DNA of 26,481 nucleotides, from positions 1 through 26,481 of the forward strand of contig JAUZQU010000138.1 of assembly GCA_030950835.1 (NCBI GenBank), in the 5' to 3' direction. Under the pieces are notes generated by a model. That model saw only the letters and a list, made by a program, of their open reading frames with translations. It did not search any database and was not told the origin of the DNA. The DNA is from Mariprofundaceae bacterium. Lineage in GTDB: Bacteria > Pseudomonadota > Zetaproteobacteria > Mariprofundales > Mariprofundaceae. Positions 1 to 6,260 of the stretch are shown here, piece after piece. The position numbers and the translations under genes are program-made. Numbering within the stretch: position 1 is the first letter of the stretch; each line of letters starts with the position of its first letter.

Positions 1-240
1 TTTGCGTAGCTACTTAGCCTACAAAACAACGCACCAACCTGTTAAAACTATGTCGAAACTAACTGCTTTCCAACACACCCTCCTTGCGAAGGGACGCGAA
101 ACATAACCGCGCTTTCTACCATTGCAAGCTCTTTATTTATGTCAGGTGTTTGTATCCTGTTCATCAGCTATATATTAGATAGTAGAGCCTAAAGCAAGCC
201 TTTGATTGCACTATATGCTTTTGCCTCTTAATCTACGCCT
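1..240. other. Non-coding or unassigned stretch upstream of miaB
   Basis: No recognisable gene is seen here. One plus-strand frame is open from base 2 to about base 106 (35 codons, ending in TAA). It could be the tail of an upstream gene cut by the window edge, but I recognise nothing in it. An AT-rich patch around 147-176 (TTGTAT, then TATATT) could hold a promoter for miaB, but the best-matching hexamers are only 15 bp apart, so I do not call one. Confidence 0.4.
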
Positions 241-1611
241 ATGATAGTTGCCAAAAGAAACTCCTCACCCAGTAGACGTAAAAGCCTAGACACCTTATTT
301 ATCAAGACTTATGGCTGCGCCATGAATGTTTATGACTCCTCACGCATGAGCGACTTAATGCAAGAAGCGTATGGTTTACGCATAGTTGATGAACCTCAAG
401 ATGCAGATGTCATCCTGATGAACACCTGTTCGATTCGCGAAAAGGCTGAAGACAAAGTGTATTCCGAGTTGGGTCGTTACAAACAAATAAAGGACAAACG
501 CCCTGATTTAATCATTGGTGTAGGTGGTTGTGTAGGTCAACAAGAAGGCGATCGCATCCAAAAGCGCGCGCCTTATGTGGATATCGTGTTTGGCCCACAG
601 TCTTATCACCGCTTACCTGAGATGGTTAATGAGGTAAGACGTGGTCGGGTGCGCGTCACCGCGACCGACATGCCTGAGATTGAGAAGTTTGACCATTTAC
701 CACAACCTAAAGTTACAGGTATGACTGGTTATGTCACCATCATGGAAGGCTGCGATAAGTTTTGCACCTTTTGTATTGTGCCTTACACACGCGGCGCAGA
801 AATATCACGCCCTGCAGCGGACATTTTAAAAGAATGCCAAGCACTTATCGATAATGGTGCCAAAGATATTTCTTTGCTGGGTCAGAATGTGAACGGGTAT
901 CTCGGCGAAGGTATAGATGGAAAAGAATGGGGATTCACCCAACTTCTATACGCTGTGGGTGCGCTTGAGGGTATGCAGCGTTTACGTTTCTCCACCAGCC
1001 ACCCCATGGAAATGACCACCGAGCTTGCCGAGTCCTTTGCTGAAATTCCTGCTTTGATGCCTTATTTACACCTTCCCGTTCAATCGGGTTCGAATAATAC
1101 CCTCAAAGCCATGCATAGAGGGCATCAACGCGAGGATTATTTCAAGTCTATTGAAGAGTTGCGCCTGTTTACACCTGATATTGCACTTTCTTCCGATTTT
1201 ATCGTCGGTTTCCCAGGCGAAAGCGATGAAGACTTTGCACAAACCTTGGATTTGGTCAAACGTGTTGGTTTTGACTCCGCATTTTGCTTTAAATATTCGC
1301 CACGCCCCGGTACACCTGCTGCTAAAGCCGAAGATAATGTAGCTGAAGACGTTAAAGATGTCCGTTTACAGGCTTTATTAAGCTTACTGCGCGAACAATC
1401 CAAAACGCGCATGGCACAACAAATCGGCAAGACTTTGGATGTGTTGATTGAAAAGAAAAGCAAAAATGAGGGTGATTTACAAGGGAGGACACCTGATTTT
1501 CGCATTGTTCACTTTAAAGGTAATCCGCGTTTGATTGGTCAAACCTTAGCCGTGACCATCACCGAGTCGTATGCCATGTCTTTGCGTGGGGAGTTGGTCA
1601 TTGCAGCATAA
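241..1611 (+). CDS. miaB: tRNA-2-methylthio-N6-dimethylallyladenosine synthase MiaB
   Basis: A radical-SAM methylthiotransferase that converts i6A37 to ms2i6A37 in tRNAs reading UNN codons. The 456 residues show the family layout. The N-terminal MTTase (UPF0004) domain has cluster cysteines C26 (YGCAMN), C63 (NTCSIREKAEDKV) and C97 (GGCVGQQEG). The radical-SAM motif CxxxCxxC is at C171, C175 and C178 (GCDKFCTFCIVPYTRG). A C-terminal TRAM-like region covers about residues 385-455. The ATG at 241 is the only sensible start before the first cysteine motif; it gives an N-terminus about 15 residues longer than the E. coli type, and its ribosome site is weak. The alanine in CAMN is usually glutamine. 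It is the first gene of a packed run and its end overlaps phoH. The family assignment is secure. Confidence 0.96.
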   Translation: MIVAKRNSSPSRRKSLDTLFIKTYGCAMNVYDSSRMSDLMQEAYGLRIVDEPQDADVILMNTCSIREKAEDKVYSELGRYKQIKDKRPDLIIGVGGCVGQQEGDRIQKRAPYVDIVFGPQSYHRLPEMVNEVRRGRVRVTATDMPEIEKFDHLPQPKVTGMTGYVTIMEGCDKFCTFCIVPYTRGAEISRPAADILKECQALIDNGAKDISLLGQNVNGYLGEGIDGKEWGFTQLLYAVGALEGMQRLRFSTSHPMEMTTELAESFAEIPALMPYLHLPVQSGSNNTLKAMHRGHQREDYFKSIEELRLFTPDIALSSDFIVGFPGESDEDFAQTLDLVKRVGFDSAFCFKYSPRPGTPAAKAEDNVAEDVKDVRLQALLSLLREQSKTRMAQQIGKTLDVLIEKKSKNEGDLQGRTPDFRIVHFKGNPRLIGQTLAVTITESYAMSLRGELVIAA

Positions 1612-2566
1612 AATCGATACACCACCTGTTTTATTTGCCTGCCCTGAACTTGATGCGACAACACTGGCTTCCATGTGTGGCGCACAAAACCAACATTTAA
1701 AACGTATTGAAGAAACGTTCGGCGTCTCCATTCGCGGCCCTGTGGGCAAATGGTTCATCCTTGGGGAGCAACCCCAAGCTGCCTTATCCGCTTTAGAACA
1801 ACTCAAAACACAAACGTTAAAAGGCAAGCTGCAAAGCCATAGCGTGGAGGATATTTTGCGTGAACAACATCACCCCAGCAGCATGAGCGAAAGTGCTGCG
1901 GCGAAAGATAATGCAATCATTCTGCATGCTGGGCGGCGTAATATCCAAGGTAAAACGCCCAATCAACGCCATTATTTACAATCCATCACCGACAACACCC
2001 TCACCTTAGGTGTTGGTCCAGCAGGTTGTGGTAAAACTTACCTTGCTGTTGCCCATGCTGTAGTCGCGCTGAGCACCCATCAAGTCGAACGTATTATCCT
2101 TACCCGCCCTGCAGTCGAAGCAGGCGAAAAACTTGGCTTCTTACCTGGCGACCTACAACAAAAAGTTGACCCCTACCTGCGCCCTTTATTTGATGCTTTA
2201 TCTGACATGCTGGGCGCAGAGAAAATGAGTGCGCTCATGGAACAAGGCTGCATTGAAATCGCACCACTAGCCTACATGCGTGGACGCACCCTCAATGATG
2301 CCTTTGTCATTCTCGATGAAGCCCAAAATACCACCCGCGCACAGATGAAGATGTTTCTCACGCGATTGGGTTTTGGCTCTAAAATGGTGGTCACAGGTGA
2401 TGTGACACAAGTGGATTTACCCAGAGACAAAGACAGCGGTTTATTACACGTCTTAAATGTGCTCGAACACGTTCAAGATATAGGCATTTGCCGTTTGGAT
2501 AGTAGCGATGTTGTTCGCCATCGTTTGGTTGAGCGCATTGTTAATGCTTACGATAAACATGATTGA
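1601..2566 (+). CDS. phoH: PhoH-like ATPase (YbeZ)
   Basis: A PhoH-family P-loop ATPase of the YbeZ type, thought to act with YbeY in rRNA and RNA metabolism. It has an N-terminal KH-like segment (around residues 35-60, FGVSIRGPVGKWFILG), a Walker A GPAGCGKT at about 139-146, and a Walker B with VILDEAQN followed by the VVTGDVTQVDLP motif. The frame is open from an ATG at 1571, but that start lies deep in miaB and has no ribosome site. I chose TTG 1601 because GGGGAG (1589-1594) sits 6 nt upstream and the resulting 321 residues fit the family; GTG 1586 is the other option. It overlaps miaB by 11 nt and ybeY by 8 nt, which suggests translational coupling. The function is clear; the start is less certain. 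Confidence 0.93.
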   Translation: MQHKIDTPPVLFACPELDATTLASMCGAQNQHLKRIEETFGVSIRGPVGKWFILGEQPQAALSALEQLKTQTLKGKLQSHSVEDILREQHHPSSMSESAAAKDNAIILHAGRRNIQGKTPNQRHYLQSITDNTLTLGVGPAGCGKTYLAVAHAVVALSTHQVERIILTRPAVEAGEKLGFLPGDLQQKVDPYLRPLFDALSDMLGAEKMSALMEQGCIEIAPLAYMRGRTLNDAFVILDEAQNTTRAQMKMFLTRLGFGSKMVVTGDVTQVDLPRDKDSGLLHVLNVLEHVQDIGICRLDSSDVVRHRLVERIVNAYDKHD

Positions 2567-3032
2567 TATCATCAGCGATGAAGGCATTGTAGCTTTATTG
2601 GATGCTCAAAGTGCTGAAAAGGCAGTGCAAACAAGCTGTTGGATGGCAAAACAGCTCAAAAAACCTGTTTTATGCCTACGTTTCGCCTCAGATGATGCTG
2701 TGCAAACTTGCAATCGCACCTGGCGCGAGCAAGATAAAGTCACCGATGTGTTGTCCTTCCCCATGTTTGAAGCTGCTGACATCATCGATGGTGAACATTT
2801 AGGTGATATCATCTTTGCCACTGATTTTATCGTGCAAGAGTCCCAACGTTTACACCTTTCTCCCGCCGATCACGCTTGTCATTTACTGGTACACAGCACC
2901 TTGCACTTGCTCGGTTACGACCATATCGAAGATGCTCAAGCCCAAACCATGCAAGCGCTGGAAAATGACATCATGCAACATTTAGATTTACACCTACCTT
3001 ACCCCGAAATCCACACCACGAGTCTTTCATGA
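2559..3032 (+). CDS. ybeY: Endoribonuclease YbeY, 16S rRNA maturation
   Basis: A zinc-dependent single-strand endoribonuclease involved in 16S rRNA 3' maturation and 70S ribosome quality control. The zinc motif is seen as H112-x3-H116-x5-H122 in VHSTLHLLGYDH, and the family segment DVLSFPMFE lies near residues 63-71. The frame is open further upstream to 2508. I chose ATG 2559 because the protein then has 157 residues, close to the usual 150-160, and overlaps phoH by only 8 nt. Sitting between phoH and corC is the conserved arrangement. The stop overlaps the corC start (ATGA). Confidence 0.95.
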   Translation: MIDIISDEGIVALLDAQSAEKAVQTSCWMAKQLKKPVLCLRFASDDAVQTCNRTWREQDKVTDVLSFPMFEAADIIDGEHLGDIIFATDFIVQESQRLHLSPADHACHLLVHSTLHLLGYDHIEDAQAQTMQALENDIMQHLDLHLPYPEIHTTSLS

Positions 3033-3835
3033 AAACAGCTTGGCGACAACGTTTACGCAAAAAGTGTTTAGCTTGGTTAAGACCAGGTCAAAATGAAGAA
3101 GAGCTGCTGACTTTGGTGCAACGTGCAGAGTGTATTCAGTCCGATGAGCAACGCCGCATGTTGGTGCAAGCCGTTGAATTTCATGATACCCGTGTACGCG
3201 AAATCATGACCCCACGCTCCAAAGTCCATGCCATCGACATCAAGGCAACAGCCGATGAAATCGAATATGAAATCATCCATGCCACAGCCACCCGCTTGCC
3301 TGTCACCAACGGTGATTTGGATCATATTCTTGGTGTAGTACATGTTTGGGACTTGTTTGCGGCAAAAATCAAACAACAAAACATCAACCTGCAAGCTTTG
3401 ATTCGACCTTGCCCTCAAGTCTCTGAGTTGCAACGTGTAGAGGGTCTGCTCTCTGAAATGCGTGAAGGTAGCCATATTGCCATTGTTCAAGATGAATTTG
3501 GCGGCACCGCAGGTTTGGTCACGCTATCTGACCTGCTTGAAGAGATTGTCGGCTCGATTGATGAAGACAATAATGTGGATGATGCTGACATCATACGCAG
3601 TGAAAGTGGTAGTTTTGATGTTTTGGCGAATGTACATGTGGAAGAACTCGCCAGCGCTTTGAATATGCGTTTGCCTACGGGTGATTTTGATACTGTAGGC
3701 GGTTTGATTACCAGTGAAATTGGGCGTATTCCTTTCACAGGCGAATCATTCAATGTGGCGATGTTGCACATCAAAATCGTCCAAGCAGACCCCAGACGCA
3801 TTTTGCGTGTGCTCATTACCCCACTACACACTTAA
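3029..3835 (+). CDS. corC: CorC/YbeX family CBS-domain protein
   Basis: A cytosolic CBS-pair protein with a C-terminal CorC_HlyC transporter-associated domain (268 residues, no membrane segment). The EIMTPRSKV signature that opens the first CBS repeat is at about residues 56-64. The second CBS repeat holds VQDEFGGTAGLVTLSDLLEE, followed by IVGSIDEDNN. The C-terminal domain contains RLPTGDFDTVGGLI and GRIPFTGE. Members were first linked to magnesium or cobalt efflux; YbeX is now also tied to ribosome and RNA homeostasis, in keeping with its ybeY and phoH neighbours. The start ATG overlaps the ybeY stop by 4 nt, and fetB begins 3 nt after the corC stop. In many proteobacteria lnt follows; here it does not. 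Confidence 0.93.
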   Translation: MKTAWRQRLRKKCLAWLRPGQNEEELLTLVQRAECIQSDEQRRMLVQAVEFHDTRVREIMTPRSKVHAIDIKATADEIEYEIIHATATRLPVTNGDLDHILGVVHVWDLFAAKIKQQNINLQALIRPCPQVSELQRVEGLLSEMREGSHIAIVQDEFGGTAGLVTLSDLLEEIVGSIDEDNNVDDADIIRSESGSFDVLANVHVEELASALNMRLPTGDFDTVGGLITSEIGRIPFTGESFNVAMLHIKIVQADPRRILRVLITPLHT

Positions 3836-3838
3836 ACC

Positions 3839-4546
3839 ATGTTAGACCATTTACCCCTAGACACACTCAGCAGCGTCTTTGCAGCTTGGTTGTTGCTTGC
3901 GGGCATCAGTTATTGGACACATCAACAGCAACTTGGTTTATCACGGCAAATGCTCATCGCATCAGTGCGCGCCCCACTACAACTTCTAGTCTTGGCACTG
4001 CTATTACACTGGTTATTTGACATCGAATCGCCTTGGGCACAAGCAGGCATCATTGCAGGATTTTGCATCTTAGCAGGGCATACCGCCGCCCAACATCACC
4101 AGCGTATTCGTCATGCTTGGCTGGCCTCCAGCTTTGGTTTGATATGCGCCTGTTCGCTCACCTTACCTTGGTTAGTCTTTAGCCAAGCTCTACAAGCAGA
4201 CTCGCGCACCCTGATTCCTATCGGTAGCATGGTTGCAGCCAATGGTATGAATGCCATTGCCATCATGTTTGAGCGTTTAAAAACCAGTCCCCATCATCAG
4301 CCCGCCATCACCATCAAACAAGGTCTACATACCGCCATGATTGCACCCATCAATACACTTAAAGTGGTTGGTTTGGTGCATATGCCAGGTATTTTTGTAG
4401 GCATGATTTTAGCTGGAAGCTCGGTATTGGCTGCGATTTCTATGCAATTGATAGTATTATACATGATTGTCGCCTCCAGCTTCACCGCTTGTGTGGTCAG
4501 TTTTTTAATGATGAAACATTTCGATAAAGGTGTAGCTCATACATGA
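3839..4546 (+). CDS. fetB: FetB/YbbM-type (UPF0014) ABC transporter permease
   Basis: An integral membrane protein of 235 residues with six or seven predicted hydrophobic segments. It matches the UPF0014 family, whose E. coli member FetB pairs with the ATPase FetA in iron export and oxidative-stress resistance. Family features visible are SVRAPLQLLVLA near the N-terminus, LIPIGSMVAANGMNAIAI in the middle, and the PGIFVGMILAGSSVLAAISMQ stretch toward the C-terminus. No FetA-like ATPase is present in the window, so the partner must be encoded elsewhere or be absent. It starts 3 nt after the corC stop and its own stop overlaps the purN start (ATGA). The family is secure; the substrate is inferred. 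Confidence 0.85.
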   Translation: MLDHLPLDTLSSVFAAWLLLAGISYWTHQQQLGLSRQMLIASVRAPLQLLVLALLLHWLFDIESPWAQAGIIAGFCILAGHTAAQHHQRIRHAWLASSFGLICACSLTLPWLVFSQALQADSRTLIPIGSMVAANGMNAIAIMFERLKTSPHHQPAITIKQGLHTAMIAPINTLKVVGLVHMPGIFVGMILAGSSVLAAISMQLIVLYMIVASSFTACVVSFLMMKHFDKGVAHT

Positions 4547-5187
4547 ATCATCAACTCCATAATCATAGCCATAGTCATCTCAACAAACGCATCGCCGTAC
4601 TCGCATCGGGCAAGGGCAGCAATTTAGAAGTCATCTTACAAGCCATGCAACAAGGTAGCTGCGATGCCCAAGTCAGCTTGGTGATTTGTAATAAAGCCGA
4701 TGCAAACGCCTTGCAGATTGCGCGTGCCTACCAAGTGCCGCAAGTCGTCTACCTCAACCCCAAGGACTATGCAGATCGTGCAGCTTATGACCAAGCTTGT
4801 GCAGCTTTGATTCAACAAGAAGATTGTGCATGGGTGGTTTTAGCAGGTTATATGCGTATTTTATCATCCACATTTATTCAAACTTTCCCCCAACAAATCA
4901 TCAATATTCACCCTTCTTTATTACCTTCTTTTGTCGGTGCCCACGCTGTTGCTGATGCTTTGGCATATGGTGTGCAGATCACAGGCTGCACAGTGCATTT
5001 GGTCACTGAAGACTTGGATAGTGGCCCTATTCTCGCGCAAACTGCCGTGCCCGTATTAAGCACAGATGACCATGATACCTTGCATCAACGCATTCAAAAC
5101 GCCGAATACCAGCTTTATGTACAAGTCATCCAACGTTTAGTCAGCACACCTTTTCATGTCCAAGAAAAACATGTAATTTGGGATTAA
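4543..5187 (+). CDS. purN: Phosphoribosylglycinamide formyltransferase (GART) PurN
   Basis: Transfers a formyl group from 10-formyltetrahydrofolate to GAR, the third step of de novo purine synthesis. The phosphate loop ASGKGSNLE is at residues 21-29. The catalytic set N121, H123 (NIHPSLLPSF) and D159 (DLDSGP) has the same spacing as N106/H108/D144 of E. coli. The 214 residues include an unusual His-rich leader with five histidines before residue 13, ahead of the normal start of the fold at KRIAVL. No alternative in-frame start exists between the ATG and the fold. The ATG overlaps the fetB stop by 4 nt. The usual partner purM is not adjacent. The last codons form one arm of an inverted repeat. 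Confidence 0.95.
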   Translation: MNHQLHNHSHSHLNKRIAVLASGKGSNLEVILQAMQQGSCDAQVSLVICNKADANALQIARAYQVPQVVYLNPKDYADRAAYDQACAALIQQEDCAWVVLAGYMRILSSTFIQTFPQQIINIHPSLLPSFVGAHAVADALAYGVQITGCTVHLVTEDLDSGPILAQTAVPVLSTDDHDTLHQRIQNAEYQLYVQVIQRLVSTPFHVQEKHVIWD

Positions 5188-5211
5188 AGCTGCAAATAAC
5201 ATGTTTTTCTT
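5162..5211 (+). terminator. Inverted repeat across the purN stop, possible intrinsic terminator
   Basis: AAGAAAAACATGT (5162-5174) is perfectly repeated in inverted form as ACATGTTTTTCTT (5199-5211), giving a 13-bp stem with a 24-nt loop. The loop contains the purN stop codon. A T-rich run (TTATTTTTA) follows directly. The position and the U-rich tail suit a terminator for the miaB-purN run. However, the stem has only three G:C pairs and the loop is long, so it may be weak or serve as an RNA processing or stabilising hairpin. Confidence 0.45.
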
Positions 5212-5255
5212 TATTTTTAGTCCGTATTGACCTATATTACTCCATAATATACACA
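5210..5255 (+). promoter_or_regulatory. AT-rich candidate promoter region for the secreted-protein gene
   Basis: The stretch between the purN hairpin and the next gene is AT-rich and holds several partial sigma70-type matches: TTTATT (5210-5215), 17 bp, TATATT (5233-5238); or TTGACC (5227-5232), 17 bp, TACACA (5250-5255). Neither pair is strong. A promoter is expected here if the hairpin stops readthrough from purN. Confidence 0.25.
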
Positions 5256-5270
5256 GTTAAGGAGTCTCTT

Positions 5271-5786
5271 ATGTGGAAAAAATCACTGATCGTTGTATGT
5301 TTAATGCTGCCCTGCTGGAATTTGGCACAAGCAGGAGAAGCTCGCAGTGTTAACTTTGCAGTATTCCAGAAATACGATAAAAACTTTGAATTTGAGCCTA
5401 TTGTTGAAGGTAAATTCAGTGATTTTATTACCACCATGCAAGGCTCACAAATCCTCGCCCTTGCCCACACTGCAGATACAATAGGTGGTGACGTTATCAC
5501 CTTTCAAACCAGCGTGTTGCGCGATGAAAACGGCTCTTTTGGTGATTTTGGCATTGATTGCCAACTCAGTTTCAAAGATGAAAGCACAGGTAATGATTAT
5601 TCTTATTTGCTTGGTGGTTTATGCAAAATTATTCAGGTGGGGCGTGGTCAAAACAGTAAAACACTGCTTGTCATCCCTCACACCAACGTCCCTGATACTA
5701 CCCAAGGTTTTGAAGGTTGGCTGCTGCTCAAAGAAGATGAAAAAACAGGCACTGCCTTTTATGCTAACGTCAGTATGTTGCATTAA
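5271..5786 (+). CDS. Hypothetical secreted protein
   Basis: I do not recognise this 171-residue protein. It begins with a typical Sec signal peptide: MWKK, a hydrophobic core to about residue 17, then a probable signal peptidase I cut after AQA at residue 21. The mature part is about 150 residues, lacks further membrane segments and looks beta-rich. It has two cysteines (C97 and C118) that could form a disulfide in the periplasm. The ATG at 5271 is chosen over the longer open frame (from 5178) because AAGGAG (5259-5264) lies 6 nt upstream and the signal peptide starts exactly there. It sits between purN and the MshEN-like gene; there is no link to either beyond position. Confidence 0.8.
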   Translation: MWKKSLIVVCLMLPCWNLAQAGEARSVNFAVFQKYDKNFEFEPIVEGKFSDFITTMQGSQILALAHTADTIGGDVITFQTSVLRDENGSFGDFGIDCQLSFKDESTGNDYSYLLGGLCKIIQVGRGQNSKTLLVIPHTNVPDTTQGFEGWLLLKEDEKTGTAFYANVSMLH

Positions 5787-5831
5787 ACATACATCAATAT
5801 CGCTTGTGTAGCTGAGTTTCATCAACTAAAC

Positions 5832-5840
5832 TGATATAAA
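5832..5840 (+). promoter_or_regulatory. Candidate extended -10 element upstream of the MshEN-like gene
   Basis: TGATATAAA matches the extended -10 pattern TGnTATAAT with one mismatch and lies about 22 nt before the ATG at 5862. No good -35 is present (CTGAGT at the matching distance), as is common for extended -10 promoters. The call rests on this one short match. Confidence 0.3.
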
Positions 5841-5861
5841 CTGCAACAACAAGTGGGGGCT

Positions 5862-6260
5862 ATGAACACACAACCTATTCACCTTTTTGGTCTTTATCTC
5901 ATTCATGTAATCCAGCTGGATGAAACCACCATTTTTCAGGCTTTAGAACAACAACGGCAGGCGATTATACCCATTGGTCGCCTCGCTATTGATCTTAGGT
6001 ATATGAATATGCGTAGTGTTATGGGTGTATTGTCTGCCCAAGCGGGTACAGACAAACGTTTCGGTGAAGTTGCCATCGAGCTTGGTTTTTTAGATGCGTC
6101 ATTGCTGCAACAACTGCTGGACATGCAAGCGGAAAATCAACCCCGTATTGGTGAAATATTAGTAGAAATGGGGATGTTTACAGCCCAAGAGCGTGATATT
6201 TTACTAGCTGACTTCCATGAATCTATCGCCAGCGCCTCACTTCCCAATACAGAACTCTGA
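5862..6260 (+). CDS. MshEN-like four-repeat protein, possible c-di-GMP binder
   Basis: A 132-residue soluble protein made almost wholly of four tandem copies of a motif with the pattern hG-x2-hhh-x-hGhh-x4-h-x3-L-x2-Q. The anchor glycines are at G10, G39, G68 and G97, exactly 29 residues apart. The third copy (residues 66-89: RFG, then ELGFL, then LLQQLLDMQ) closely fits the 24-residue motif of the MshEN/GspE N-terminal fold (T2SSE_N), in which two such motifs with a 5-residue spacer bind cyclic di-GMP. No ATPase or other effector domain is attached. I chose ATG 5862; a GTG at 5853 in the same frame is possible, and neither has an ideal ribosome site. The last 24 bp overlap the end of mnmE on the other strand. 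The fold is inferred; ligand binding is unproven. Confidence 0.75.
   Translation: MNTQPIHLFGLYLIHVIQLDETTIFQALEQQRQAIIPIGRLAIDLRYMNMRSVMGVLSAQAGTDKRFGEVAIELGFLDASLLQQLLDMQAENQPRIGEILVEMGMFTAQERDILLADFHESIASASLPNTEL
5883..6215 (+). repeat. Four protein-level tandem repeats, 29-residue (87-bp) period
   Basis: The repeats cover residues 8-31, 37-60, 66-89 and 95-118 of the encoded protein. Each is a 24-residue motif and the linkers are each 5 residues. Gly at the third motif position is invariant. The conserved Arg at motif position 1 is present only in copies three and four, and the closing Gln is present in copies one, two and three (Phe in copy four). The DNA copies have diverged, so this is an old protein repeat and not a recent DNA duplication. 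Confidence 0.8.

Noticed and set aside
2..106. Possible tail of an upstream plus-strand gene
   Set aside because: Only 35 open codons with no recognisable motif; this length occurs by chance, and the window edge hides the rest.
5178..5270. Upstream extension of the secreted-protein gene
   Set aside because: The longer frame starts inside purN without a ribosome site, while ATG 5271 has AAGGAG and begins a textbook signal peptide.
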